Assembly (NCBI GenBank): GCA_017398625.1
Contig: JAFQFP010000024.1
Span: forward strand, 1 to 64,000
Direction: 5' to 3'
Source: Oscillospiraceae bacterium
GTDB taxonomy: Bacteria; Bacillota; Clostridia; Oscillospirales; Oscillospiraceae
DNA: 64,000 bases
Numbering within the stretch: the first letter of the stretch is position 1; each line of letters begins with the position of its first letter. Shown here piece by piece: positions 33,471 to 41,853 of this stretch. The position numbers and the translations under genes were made by a program. A model generated the notes under the pieces. That model had not been told where the DNA came from. It searched no databases and worked only from the letters and a program-made list of their open reading frames with translations.

Positions 33471-33653
33471 ATGTCTGAAATTCGCATCAAGGAAAACGAA
33501 TCTCTGGAGAGCGCTCTGCGCCGTTTTAAGCGCAGCGTTGCCAAGGAAGGCGTTATTGCGGAGTATAAGAAGCGCGAGCACTATGTAAGCCCCAGCCTGA
33601 AGCGTAAGCAGAAGTCTGAAGCTGCCCGCAAGAACAAGAGAAAGTTCTATTGA
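33471..33653 (+). CDS. rpsU: 30S ribosomal protein S21
   Basis: S21 is a small, very basic 30S protein, 60 residues. [21 protein letters not shown] and the terminal [17 protein letters not shown] are the family pattern. The start at 33471 follows GGAGGGAGGG; an upstream in-frame ATG would fall in the leader hairpin. It has its own strong promoter and terminator. Confidence 0.97.
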   Translation: MSEIRIKENESLESALRRFKRSVAKEGVIAEYKKREHYVSPSLKRKQKSEAARKNKRKFY

Positions 33654-33677
33654 TATCCCTCTTGAATATGCCTGAAG

Positions 33678-33705
33678 CCGCCCTGCACCGCGCAGGGCGG
33701 TTTTT
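33678..33705 (+). terminator. Terminator of rpsU
   Basis: CCGCCCTGC / GCAGGGCGG followed by TTTTT. A second hairpin (AAGCCG...CGGCTT, 33711-33738, then TTTTTG) follows immediately and may back it up. Confidence 0.88.
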
Positions 33706-33780
33706 GTTAGAAGCCGCCGGGAAACCGACGGCTTTTTGTGGATTCTATGGAACAGTAACGCAGCAGGGGATAGAAAATTG

Positions 33781-33809
33781 TTGATTTTGCCCAGAATATG
33801 GTATATAAT
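33781..33809 (+). promoter_or_regulatory. Promoter of the enoate reductase-aconitase X operon
   Basis: TTGATT (33781-33786) and TATAAT (33804-33809) with a 17-base spacer, 35 bases before the start codon. Confidence 0.75.
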
Positions 33810-33844
33810 TTACCTGTAATTCTATAATAAAGGGGATGTAATCA

Positions 33845-35908
33845 ATGGACAATCAGTATGAAGCCTTGTTTACGCCGTGGAAGGTGGGCAATGTGGAGAT
33901 CAAGAACCGCATTGTACTGTGTCCCATGGGCGGAACCTCACTGTTCGGCTGGTTTGAGCTCACAGGCTGCAAGTTCGATAAGGAAGCGGCAAACTTCTTC
34001 TTGGAGCGGGCAAAGAACAATGTTGGTCTGATCATTCCGGGTATTGCCCCTCTGCGGGATACCTTCTGGGGCAAGTGGCTGTGGCAGAATGAGAAGATGT
34101 TCGAGGATCTGAAGGTATTTATGGACGAGATCCATGCCACAGGAGCCAAGCTGTTTATCCAGCTTACCGCAGGCATGGGCAGATCTTGGGCAATTACCGA
34201 TCTGGTGGCTCCGCTGCACAAAAATAAGTTCACCCGGGCGCTGATCAAGCCGGTCATCGATACCAGCCATGAGCTGGCAAGCCCCTCAGAGCTGCCCTCC
34301 CGCTGGGATCCGGAGATCACCACCCCTGCGCTGACCGTTGAGCAGATCCATGAGATCATCGAGGCCTTTGCCAAGACCGCCAAGCTGTGCCGAGATGCAG
34401 GCGTAGACGGTGTGGAGGTGCACGCAGTCCATGAGGGCTACCTGCTGGATCAGTTTACCATGGAGTGGACCAATAAGCGTACCGACCAGTACGGCGGCTC
34501 CTTTGAGAACCGTTACCGCCTCCCGGTGGAGATCGTCAAAGCCATTAAGGAGCGCTGTGGCTCGGACTTCCCGGTTTCCCTGCGCTATAGTGTGGAGTCC
34601 AAGGTCAAGGGCTTCCGCAGCGGCGCTGTCCCCGGCGAGAAGTATACTGAGGTGGGCCGCTGCATGGCAGAGTCGGAGAAGGCAGCCAAGTACCTGCAGG
34701 ATGCGGGCTACGATATGCTCAACGCCGACAACGGCACCTATGATTCTTGGTATTGGGCGCATCCGCCCATGTATATGCCCCAGAACTGCAATCTGGAGGA
34801 TGTGGCGCATATCAAGCAGTTTGTGGATATTCCCGTGGTCTGCGCCGGCAGAATGGAGCCGGAGGTGGGCGCGCAGGCGGTTGCCGAGGGCAGGATCGAC
34901 GCGGTGGGCATTGCCCGTCAGTTCTTGGCGGACGGCGAGTGGATCACCAAGCTCATCGAGGAGCGCTTGGAGGATATCCGTCCGTGCATCTGCTGCCACA
35001 ACGGCTGCTTCAACTTCTGCAGCTATAAGGGGCATGCCAATGCTCAGGATCTGAAGGATACTATGGGTCTTGCCCGGTGTGCCATCAATCCCGAGACCAT
35101 GCAGAGCAAAAAGTACAAGATCAAGCCTGCCAAAAAGGCAAAGAAGATCGCCGTTATCGGCGGCGGCATCGGCGGCATGGAAACCGCCATCGTCTGTGCC
35201 AAGCGGGGGCATGATGTGACGCTGTACGAAAAGAGCGATAAGCTGGGCGGCGTGTTTATTGCGGCGGCTGCACCCTCCTTCAAGGAAAAGGACCGGGAGC
35301 TGATCGCTTGGTACCGCCGGGAGATCGCCAAGTACCCCAACATTCAAGTGAAGCTGAATGCCAAGGTAGAGAATGTTCAGACCTGCCAAGCGGATGAAGT
35401 GGTGGTCGCAACCGGTGCTAAGGCAAACCGCATCGGCGTACCCGGTGTGGATCTTGGCATTCAAGCTGTGGATTTCCTGCTGGGCAACCGGGAGGTCGGG
35501 GAGAATGTGACCATTGTAGGCGGCGGTCTGACCGGCTGCGAGATCGCATACGAGCTGTATCTGCAGGGCAAAAAGCCCACCATCGTGGAGATGAAGGACG
35601 ATTTGATCGCTGTGACCGGTGTATGCCTTGCCAACTCCAGCTATCTGCGGGATTTCTTCAGCGCAAATAAAGTCCCCGTCCATCTGGAGACCAGCTTGGT
35701 GCGCATTGAGAAGGATGGTGCGGTGGTCAAGGATAGCAACGGCATGGAATTTAAGATCGCTGCCGATTCTGTGATCCTCTCCACCGGCTATAAGCCCGAT
35801 CCGCTGGCGGAAAAGGCAAAGAATGTCCACATTGTAGGCGATGCAGCACAGGTTGGCAATCTGCGCACGGTGATCTGGCAGGCGTGGGATGTTGCCATGA
35901 AGCTTTGA
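33845..35908 (+). CDS. Old-yellow-enzyme/2-enoate reductase-type NAD(P)H:flavin oxidoreductase
   Basis: This 687-residue flavo-iron-sulfur enzyme has the architecture of 2-enoate reductase and 2,4-dienoyl-CoA reductase. An FMN-binding TIM barrel (about 1-370; NRIVLCPMGGTS, VEVHAVHEGYLLDQF, YGGSFENRYRLPVEIV) is followed by a [4Fe-4S] cysteine set (CICCHNGCFNFC) and a C-terminal FAD/NAD module (IAVIGGGIGGMETAIV, VTIVGGGLTGCEIAYEL, VHIVGDA). The family reduces activated C=C bonds. Bile-acid enzymes BaiCD/BaiH are relatives, so the substrate is open. It leads an operon with both aconitase X subunits, which suggests a dehydrate-then-reduce sequence on a hydroxy acid. Confidence 0.88.
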   Translation: MDNQYEALFTPWKVGNVEIKNRIVLCPMGGTSLFGWFELTGCKFDKEAANFFLERAKNNVGLIIPGIAPLRDTFWGKWLWQNEKMFEDLKVFMDEIHATGAKLFIQLTAGMGRSWAITDLVAPLHKNKFTRALIKPVIDTSHELASPSELPSRWDPEITTPALTVEQIHEIIEAFAKTAKLCRDAGVDGVEVHAVHEGYLLDQFTMEWTNKRTDQYGGSFENRYRLPVEIVKAIKERCGSDFPVSLRYSVESKVKGFRSGAVPGEKYTEVGRCMAESEKAAKYLQDAGYDMLNADNGTYDSWYWAHPPMYMPQNCNLEDVAHIKQFVDIPVVCAGRMEPEVGAQAVAEGRIDAVGIARQFLADGEWITKLIEERLEDIRPCICCHNGCFNFCSYKGHANAQDLKDTMGLARCAINPETMQSKKYKIKPAKKAKKIAVIGGGIGGMETAIVCAKRGHDVTLYEKSDKLGGVFIAAAAPSFKEKDRELIAWYRREIAKYPNIQVKLNAKVENVQTCQADEVVVATGAKANRIGVPGVDLGIQAVDFLLGNREVGENVTIVGGGLTGCEIAYELYLQGKKPTIVEMKDDLIAVTGVCLANSSYLRDFFSANKVPVHLETSLVRIEKDGAVVKDSNGMEFKIAADSVILSTGYKPDPLAEKAKNVHIVGDAAQVGNLRTVIWQAWDVAMKL

Positions 35909-35919
35909 GGAGGTAGATC

Positions 35920-37194
35920 ATGTACTTAACCGATGAACAGCAAGCCATACTCAATGGCGAAAAAGGGGAGACCATGGCAAAGGTCATGCAGACCCTTGTA
36001 AAATACGGCGAGATCTTCGGAGCTACCAAGATGGTGAGCGTTACCGGAAAGCATAACCATCTGGTCACATCCTTTGGACTAAAGGCGCTTGCTCCGGTGT
36101 ATGCACTGATGGATCAGCTGATCGAAGCCGGTGCGGTTTCCAAGCAGACCTTCTCCGTAGACCCCCGTCCGCTGGACAAGAATGTGCCCAGCAACCTGCT
36201 GCTGGACTTTATCTTCAAAAACTTTATGTACTCCAAGCAGGATTTCTATGAGGGTCAGCTTCAGAAGCTGGGTCTGATGGACAAGGATGCCTTTACATGC
36301 ACCTGCTATATGGAGCAGGTGGGCAATAAGCCCCAAAAGGGGGATGTGCTGAGCTGGGCAGAGTCCTCTGCCGTGGTGTATGCCAACTCTGTGCTGGGTG
36401 CCCGGTGTAACCGAAATTCCGGCATCATGGATATCATGGGTTCTATCGTGGGCTTTGTGCCTTACTTTGGCTTGCTCACCGATGAAGGGCGCAAGGCAAC
36501 ATGGCTGGTGGAGATCAAGACCACCAAGAAGCCGGAAGCCCAGCTTTTGGGCTCTGCCATCGGCATGAAGGTCATGGAGGAGGTTCCTTTCATCACCGGT
36601 CTCAGCCAGTGGCTGGGAACGGAACTGGACGATGCCGCCTGCACCTATCTGAAGGATATGGGCGCTGCCACAGCCTCCAACGGTGCGGTAGGTCTGTACC
36701 ATGTGGAGAATCTGACCCCCGAAGCCAAGGAGCAGGGGGCAGGCTTGATCGCAGAGGGTGTGAAGGTCTATGTGATCGATGATGCGGAGCTGCAGCGTGT
36801 TTACGACAGCTACCCTGTGATCTGGAAGGATAGGGAAGCCAAGCCTAAGCTATGCTTCATGGGCTGTCCCCACATGAGCCTGCAGCAGCTCAAGGACTGG
36901 ACCGACAAGGTGGAGCAGGGCTTGAAGGCTGCGGGAAGTACCAAGGTGGTGATCCCCACGGTGTTTACCGCCTCTCCCGCCGTGCTGAAGGAGTTCAATG
37001 CCACGCCCTATGCCCAGCGGCTGAAAGCTACCGGTGTCATCACCTCCTATATCTGCCCGCTGATGTATATGAATAATCCCTTGGCGGGTAAGATGCCGGT
37101 GATCACTTCTTCCAATAAGCTGCGCACCTATACCACCGCCCGGTACTATACCGACGATGAGATCTTGGTTCAGATCACGAAAGGAGGCAAGTAA
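35920..37194 (+). CDS. Aconitase X catalytic (large) subunit
   Basis: This 424-residue protein matches the AcnX large subunit (DUF521). Family features are TCTCYMEQVGNKPQKGDVLSW without interruption of the cysteine pair, SSAVVYANSVLGARCNRNSG and a later FMGCPHMSLQQL, providing cysteines for the iron-sulfur centre. Characterised AcnX enzymes dehydrate cis-3-hydroxy-L-proline (bacteria) or mevalonate 5-phosphate (archaea). Neither pathway's usual partner genes lie nearby; instead an enoate-reductase-like enzyme is upstream. The small subunit follows after one base. Confidence 0.85.
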   Translation: MYLTDEQQAILNGEKGETMAKVMQTLVKYGEIFGATKMVSVTGKHNHLVTSFGLKALAPVYALMDQLIEAGAVSKQTFSVDPRPLDKNVPSNLLLDFIFKNFMYSKQDFYEGQLQKLGLMDKDAFTCTCYMEQVGNKPQKGDVLSWAESSAVVYANSVLGARCNRNSGIMDIMGSIVGFVPYFGLLTDEGRKATWLVEIKTTKKPEAQLLGSAIGMKVMEEVPFITGLSQWLGTELDDAACTYLKDMGAATASNGAVGLYHVENLTPEAKEQGAGLIAEGVKVYVIDDAELQRVYDSYPVIWKDREAKPKLCFMGCPHMSLQQLKDWTDKVEQGLKAAGSTKVVIPTVFTASPAVLKEFNATPYAQRLKATGVITSYICPLMYMNNPLAGKMPVITSSNKLRTYTTARYYTDDEILVQITKGGK

Positions 37195-37195
37195 T

Positions 37196-37639
37196 ATGAA
37201 GACATTTCAAGGCCGTGTCATCACTGCCGGCACGGTAAAAGCGCAAGCTCTGGTTTCCCACGGCGGTCTGAATACCCTTGCGTCCTTCCAGAAAGCTCTG
37301 CAGTTCGGTGATAAGAAAGCCACCTGCGGTGACCAGAATAACCCCGACCTCTATGGAAAGCAGATGGCAGGGAAGGCGCTGTGTCTGCCTATGACCATCG
37401 GCTCTACCACCGGTGGTTTGGTGCTGTACTGTGCCTGCTCCATGCACCGGCAGCCTGCCTGTATGCTGTTCTCCAACCCCATTGATTCTCTGGCTGCCGC
37501 AGGCGCGGTGCTGGCGGATGTATGGCTGGAGGATGTGTCCATGCCTGTTGTGGATAGCCTAGGGGAAGAATTTCTCCACTATGTTAAGGACGGCATGACC
37601 GTCACCATAGGGGAAAACGGTGTTGTTACCGTGGAATAA
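37196..37639 (+). CDS. Aconitase X swivel (small) subunit
   Basis: This 147-residue DUF126-type protein supplies the swivelling domain of two-subunit AcnX. GRVITAGTVKAQALVS, the small-residue loop LPMTIGSTTGGLVLYC and ADVWLEDVSMPVVDSLGEEF fit the family. The ATG at 37196 has GGAGG and lies two bases from the large-subunit stop, so the subunits are coupled. A terminator follows, making a three-gene operon. Confidence 0.85.
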   Translation: MKTFQGRVITAGTVKAQALVSHGGLNTLASFQKALQFGDKKATCGDQNNPDLYGKQMAGKALCLPMTIGSTTGGLVLYCACSMHRQPACMLFSNPIDSLAAAGAVLADVWLEDVSMPVVDSLGEEFLHYVKDGMTVTIGENGVVTVE

Positions 37640-37643
37640 AGCT

Positions 37644-37671
37644 AGAAGCCGCAGCATTCGCTGCGGCTTCT
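37644..37671. terminator. Terminator between the aconitase X operon and galE
   Basis: A 12-bp hairpin (37644-37655 / 37660-37671, loop ATTC) between two convergent genes; the T content is modest on either side. Confidence 0.75.
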
Positions 37672-37681
37672 CAATTTACAG

Positions 37682-38698
37682 TTATTCTCCGTAACCGTTT
37701 GGATTACTGCGTTGCCAGTTCCAAGAATCCCGGCACATATCGGTCAGATTCTTTTCTGCCTTCCAGCCCAAGAGCTGAGCGCTCTTGGTGGGGTCTGCGT
37801 AACAGGTGGCAATGTCACCGGGGCGGCGCTCTGTAATGCGGTAGGGAACCTCCAAAGCATTGGCATCGTTGAACGCCTTCACCATATCCAGCACGCTGTA
37901 GCCGGTGCCGGTGCCCAGATTGAACACCTCGCAGCCGGTGTTTTCCAATGCGTACTTTACCGCTGCCACATGACCCTTTGCCAGATCCACCACATGGATA
38001 TAGTCCCGAACACCGGTGCCGTCATGGGTGTCGTAATCGTTGCCGTAAACACTGAGATATTCCCGGCGTCCTACAGCCACTTGGGTGATATAAGGCATCA
38101 GATTGTTGGGGATGCCACGGGGATCTTCACCGATGCGGCCAGACTCGTGGGCACCGATGGGGTTGAAGTAGCGCAGCAGCACCACGCTCCACCGGTTGTC
38201 CGCATGGGCAATGCCGGAGAGGATCTGCTCGGTCATAAATTTGGTCCAGCCATAGGGGTTGGTGCAGTTGCCGGTGCGGCTGGTCTCCCGTAGGGGCATT
38301 TCGTTGTCGGCAGTATACACGGTGGCAGAGGAGGAGAAGATCAGATTTTTCACGCCTACTTCCGCCATCACCTTGGTCAGCGCCAAGGTGGTGTTTAAAT
38401 TGTTGTCATAATAGGTGTGGGGCATGGCAACGGATTCGCCCACGGCCTTCAATCCGGCAAAGTGGATCACACCGCAGATCCTGTTTTCTGAGAAGATCCG
38501 CCGCAGCAGAGCCTCATCTCGCACATCACCTTTGTAGAATTTTACGGTTTTCCCGGTGAGTTCCTCCACGCGGGCAAGGCTTTTTGGATTGGAATTGCAC
38601 AGGTTGTCGATAACGGTGACCTCATAGCCGCTGGTTAATAGCTCTACACAGGTATGGGAGCCAATGTAGCCGGCGCCGCCGGTGACCAAGACATTCAT
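37682..38698 (-). CDS. galE: UDP-glucose 4-epimerase
   Basis: GalE interconverts UDP-glucose and UDP-galactose. The 338-residue SDR protein has the NAD loop MNVLVTGGAGYIGSH, the catalytic YGWTK (in NPYGWTKFMTEQIL) with a preceding serine in FSSSATVY, LRYFNPIGAHESG and the C-terminal PGDIATCYADP. The start at 38698 has AGGAGG seven bases upstream; the longer frame reaches into the promoter. It is divergent from galK, giving two Leloir enzymes side by side; galT is not in the window. Confidence 0.95.
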   Translation of the reverse strand: MNVLVTGGAGYIGSHTCVELLTSGYEVTVIDNLCNSNPKSLARVEELTGKTVKFYKGDVRDEALLRRIFSENRICGVIHFAGLKAVGESVAMPHTYYDNNLNTTLALTKVMAEVGVKNLIFSSSATVYTADNEMPLRETSRTGNCTNPYGWTKFMTEQILSGIAHADNRWSVVLLRYFNPIGAHESGRIGEDPRGIPNNLMPYITQVAVGRREYLSVYGNDYDTHDGTGVRDYIHVVDLAKGHVAAVKYALENTGCEVFNLGTGTGYSVLDMVKAFNDANALEVPYRITERRPGDIATCYADPTKSAQLLGWKAEKNLTDMCRDSWNWQRSNPNGYGE

Positions 38699-38731
38699 AC
38701 GATGACCTCCTGCCATCATTTTTCTGTGGAA

Positions 38732-38760
38732 AGTATATCATAAAATCTGCGGCGATTCAA
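38732..38760 (-). promoter_or_regulatory. Promoter of galE
   Basis: On the minus strand TTGAAT (38760-38755) and TATACT (38737-38732) are separated by 17 bases, 33 bases before the start codon. Confidence 0.75.
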
Positions 38761-38844
38761 CCTAAAACAGATCCGGAAGCTTTGGTAAAAAGCACAAAAT
38801 CCGGCTTCCCGGTTCGTGCAAAACAGGGAGAATTTCAAATTCTA

Positions 38845-38873
38845 TTTACAAAACTTCGGCATTTCGCTATACT
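38845..38873 (+). promoter_or_regulatory. Promoter of galK
   Basis: TTTACA (38845-38850) and TATACT (38868-38873) with a 17-base spacer, 35 bases before the galK start. The galE and galK promoters are back to back, about 85 bases apart. Confidence 0.75.
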
Positions 38874-38908
38874 TATCCCAGAGAAAAATTAAGTTGGAGG
38901 AAACGATC

Positions 38909-40120
38909 ATGGCAGCTTCTGTACTTAAAATCTCCCCCGAAATGAAGAAAACGCTGGATTCCGGCTTTGCCGCAGCCTTTGGTGGTGTGCCCACCCGGTA
39001 TTTCTCCGCACCCGGCAGAACCGAGATCGGCGGCAACCATACCGACCATCAGCGGGGCCGTGTGCTGGCTGCGGCGGTAGATCTGGACACGGTGGCGGCA
39101 GTCCGTCCCAACGCAACGGATACCATTCGCATCCTGTCCAAGGGATACCCCCTTAGCGTTGTGCGCATCCACGAATTGGAGCCGGTTGTCTCGGAGATCA
39201 ACTCCACGCCTGCACTGATCCGGGGTGTGGCTGCCCGGTTTGCTCAGCTTGGCTGCAAACTGGGAGGTTTTGATGCCTACTGTGAGTCCACGGTGCTGCC
39301 CGGCAGCGGCCTAAGCTCCTCTGCGGCTTATGAGGTTTTGATCGGAACGATCATCAATGCCATGTTCTTTGATGGGAAAGCCAGCCAGCCTGAGATCGCA
39401 AAGATCGGTCAGTATGCGGAAAATGTCTTTTTTGGAAAGCCCTGCGGTTTGATGGATCAAACGGCGTCCGCAGTGGGCAATCTGGTCACCATCGATTTCT
39501 TGGATAAAGAAAACCCGGTGATCCGGGGGGTGGATTTTGATTTCGCCGCCTGTGGTCACGCCCTTTGCATCATTGATACCCGTGCAAGCCATGCCGATCT
39601 GACCGATGAGTATGCCGCGATCCCCAATGAGATCAAATCTGTATGCGCCCGGTTCGGCAAGGAAGTGCTGACCCAGATCGATGAGAAGGAGTTCTTTGCG
39701 GCGATCCCGCAGCTGCGCAAAAGCTGCGGCGATCGGGCTGTGATGCGCTGTATTCATTTCTATCAGGAGAATGCACGGGTGCCCAAGCAGGTGGCAGCGC
39801 TGGAAAACGGAGATTTTGAGACCTTCCTGTCGCTGGTGAAGCAAAGCGGCTATTCTTCCTATATGTACCTGCAGAATGTGATCCCCGCAGGCTATAAGGA
39901 AAAGCAGGATGTTGCCTTGAGCCTTGCCCTTTGTGAGCATTTCCTGCGGGGTGCGGGAGCATACCGTGTCCACGGCGGCGGCTTTGCCGGAACGGTGCAG
40001 GCATTCGTTCCTGTTGATATGCTGGAGGCGTTTGTTGCCGGGATTGACGGTGTTCTGGGACAGGGCGCTTGCCATGTTCTGTCCATCCGTCCCCAAGGCG
40101 GCATAGAGCTGGAAGCATAA
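38909..40120 (+). CDS. galK: Galactokinase
   Basis: This GHMP-fold kinase phosphorylates galactose at C1, 403 residues. It shows the galactokinase signature FSAPGRTEIGGNHTDHQRG, the ATP-binding VLPGSGLSSSAAYEVLIG and the C-terminal GAYRVHGGGFAGTVQAFV. The start at 38909 follows TTGGAGG; the longer in-frame reading would include the -10 element. With the divergent galE it forms part of the Leloir pathway. Confidence 0.95.
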   Translation: MAASVLKISPEMKKTLDSGFAAAFGGVPTRYFSAPGRTEIGGNHTDHQRGRVLAAAVDLDTVAAVRPNATDTIRILSKGYPLSVVRIHELEPVVSEINSTPALIRGVAARFAQLGCKLGGFDAYCESTVLPGSGLSSSAAYEVLIGTIINAMFFDGKASQPEIAKIGQYAENVFFGKPCGLMDQTASAVGNLVTIDFLDKENPVIRGVDFDFAACGHALCIIDTRASHADLTDEYAAIPNEIKSVCARFGKEVLTQIDEKEFFAAIPQLRKSCGDRAVMRCIHFYQENARVPKQVAALENGDFETFLSLVKQSGYSSYMYLQNVIPAGYKEKQDVALSLALCEHFLRGAGAYRVHGGGFAGTVQAFVPVDMLEAFVAGIDGVLGQGACHVLSIRPQGGIELEA

Positions 40121-40129
40121 AAAGTATAT

Positions 40130-40167
40130 AAAAAACTGCTGCACTTTGAATTGTGCAGCAGTTTTTT
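40130..40167. terminator. Bidirectional terminator between galK and the small membrane protein
   Basis: A perfect 15-bp stem (40130-40144 / 40153-40167) with A and T runs in the arms, suitable for both converging genes. Confidence 0.85.
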
Positions 40168-40177
40168 GATGTAGATC

Positions 40178-40417
40178 TTACTTCAGAACCTTCAGGTAAT
40201 CCAGAACGCTCAGAATCACGCCGATCAGAACATACAGATCCACCAGACTGCCCAGCAGACCGATGATGATGCCGATGATAGGCAGCTTAGCCACCAGAGC
40301 AATGACCACACCGGCAACGGCGCCCACAACGATGTAGACGATGATGTTGATGATCAGAGCAGCGATGTCCTTCTTGGCAGCAAAGGAGTAGGGGAAGAAC
40401 TTCTTCAGAATATCCAT
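40178..40417 (-). CDS. Small two-helix membrane protein, unknown function
   Basis: This 79-residue protein has a short basic N-terminus (MDILKKFFPYSFAAKKD) and two hydrophobic, Gly/Val/Ile-rich segments (IINIIVYIVVGAVAGVVIAL and IIGIIIGLLGSLVDLYVLIG), ending in LDYLKVLK. The ATG at 40417 has AGGAGGTG six bases upstream; the GTG inside that site is unlikely to be used. It is monocistronic. The glycine-zipper-like helices suggest oligomerisation in the membrane. I know of no assigned role. Confidence 0.75.
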   Translation of the reverse strand: MDILKKFFPYSFAAKKDIAALIINIIVYIVVGAVAGVVIALVAKLPIIGIIIGLLGSLVDLYVLIGVILSVLDYLKVLK

Positions 40418-40611
40418 TCGATTCACCTCCTTTTGCGTCAGTTACTAATAAAAGAATAGCATATTTTTTGTAAAAAGCAATAGATATTATGAAAAATTAT
40501 CCATATTTACGAATCTAACCATTCGGTATACGGCGATTTTTGGATGAATGACAGAGAAAATGCATGTCCGGCATGAATAACTGAAAAATTGGTGAAAGTG
40601 CAAAAAAATAC

Positions 40612-40641
40612 TTTACAGTTTTTGTGATATTGTGCTATAAT
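40612..40641 (+). promoter_or_regulatory. Promoter of the amidohydrolase gene
   Basis: TTTACA (40612-40617) and TATAAT (40636-40641) with an 18-base spacer, 38 bases before the start codon. Confidence 0.7.
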
Positions 40642-40679
40642 CAGTTTCAAATTCGGAAAGAGAACCGAGGCGAGGGATC

Positions 40680-41465
40680 ATGCAGATCATTGATTTTCAT
40701 ACTCATATTTATCCGGAGACCATTGCCCGGAAAGCTGCGCAAAGCATCTGCGATTTTTATGAGCTGGATGGCGGAGGCATGTGCGGTACGGTGTCTCAGC
40801 TTTTGGAGCGGGGCAAGCAGGCGGGAATCAGCCGTTATGTGGTGCTGCCTGTAGGACTGAAGCCCAACCATGTCCGCCATATCAACGAGTTTATTCTGAG
40901 TGAAGCAGAGAGGCACCCGGAGTTTACCGGCTTCGGTACCGTCCATGCCGGGCAGGAGGATCTGCTGGAGGAGACCCAGTTTATTCTGGACAGTGGTCTG
41001 CACGGGATCAAGATGCACCCGGATACCCAGCTTTTCAATATCGATGATGAGCGGCTGTTCCCTATGTACGACCTGTTACAGGACAAGATCCCGGTGATGC
41101 TTCACATGGGTGACAAGCGCTACAGCTATTCCCATCCCGCACGGCTGCGCCGTGTGATGCAGCAGTTTCCCCGGCTGCAGGTCATTGCTGCCCACTTCGG
41201 CGGCTATTCCGTGTACGATGAGGCATACGAGAATCTGCACGACATGAACTGCATGATGGATGTTTCCAGCTCGCTGATGTTCATGAGCAGGGAAGAGGCA
41301 GTGAAGCGTATCCGCAGCTACGGCGCGGAGCGGCTGCTTTACGGAACGGATTTTCCTCTGTGGGATCCGGTTACGGAGGTTGCGCGTTTTCAAGCTCTTC
41401 CGCTGACGGAAGCAGAATTCGATCTGATCTCCCATAAAAATGCCTTGGCGATCCTAGGGAAGTAG
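40680..41465 (+). CDS. Amidohydrolase family (metal-dependent TIM-barrel) protein
   Basis: This 261-residue protein belongs to the amidohydrolase-2 group, whose members are hydrolases or decarboxylases such as ACMSD. Metal-site motifs are DFHTHIYP at the N-terminus, GIKMHPD with the bridging lysine region, MLHMGD, VIAAHFGGY and the late LLYGTDFPLWDP aspartate. The substrate is unknown. It has its own promoter. The next feature downstream is the leucine T-box, so it is not part of the branched-chain unit. Confidence 0.82.
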   Translation: MQIIDFHTHIYPETIARKAAQSICDFYELDGGGMCGTVSQLLERGKQAGISRYVVLPVGLKPNHVRHINEFILSEAERHPEFTGFGTVHAGQEDLLEETQFILDSGLHGIKMHPDTQLFNIDDERLFPMYDLLQDKIPVMLHMGDKRYSYSHPARLRRVMQQFPRLQVIAAHFGGYSVYDEAYENLHDMNCMMDVSSSLMFMSREEAVKRIRSYGAERLLYGTDFPLWDPVTEVARFQALPLTEAEFDLISHKNALAILGK

Positions 41466-41521
41466 TCAAAAGCTATGAAAACGAGTGGGATTTTGCTTGC
41501 GTTTTTAGGGAAAATTACAGG

Positions 41522-41550
41522 TTGATTTTTCTGCTTTACTACGCTAAAAT
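41522..41550 (+). promoter_or_regulatory. Promoter of the leucine T-box operon
   Basis: TTGATT (41522-41527) and TAAAAT (41545-41550), 17-base spacer, immediately in front of the T-box leader. Confidence 0.65.
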
Positions 41551-41555
41551 TTTTT

Positions 41556-41827
41556 GTATAACCATATAGAAATGCAATGAAGATACTAAGCAAGCAGCAG
41601 GTCTTTCAGAGAGCCGCCGGGTGGTGCGAGGCGGCAGAGCGGCACTTGCGTCTCCTATCTGAGCAGGGCTTTTGAAACAGCAGTAGGAAGCTCCGGGTGA
41701 TCCCGTTATAGGTCGGGGGCTTGTTGGAGCCTCGCTAAGCGGTCTCCTTTTCGGGGGCAATACGGGTGGTACCGTGGTCGATTGTTTGTTGATCATCCCG
41801 CAGAGAGTATATCTCTGCGGCTTTTTT
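41556..41827 (+). promoter_or_regulatory. T-box riboswitch, specifier CTC (tRNA-Leu)
   Basis: Stem I is recognisable by the distal segment CAGAGAGCCGCCGGGTGG (41606-41623) with GGTGCGAG. On the 3' side, CTC is followed by one base, then TATCT and GAGC; TATCT pairs with AGATA at 41581 on the 5' side. This is the register in which the other two T-boxes here place their codons, so the specifier is CTC (leucine). The base after the codon is C rather than the usual A. The T-box GGTGGTACCG lies at 41765-41774 and the terminator (CCGCAGAGA / TCTCTGCGG, then a T run) at 41798-41827. Uncharged tRNA-Leu should permit read-through into the LeuA-like gene. Confidence 0.85.
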
Positions 41828-41853
41828 ATTATTGAAACAGGTGAGGGATCGTT

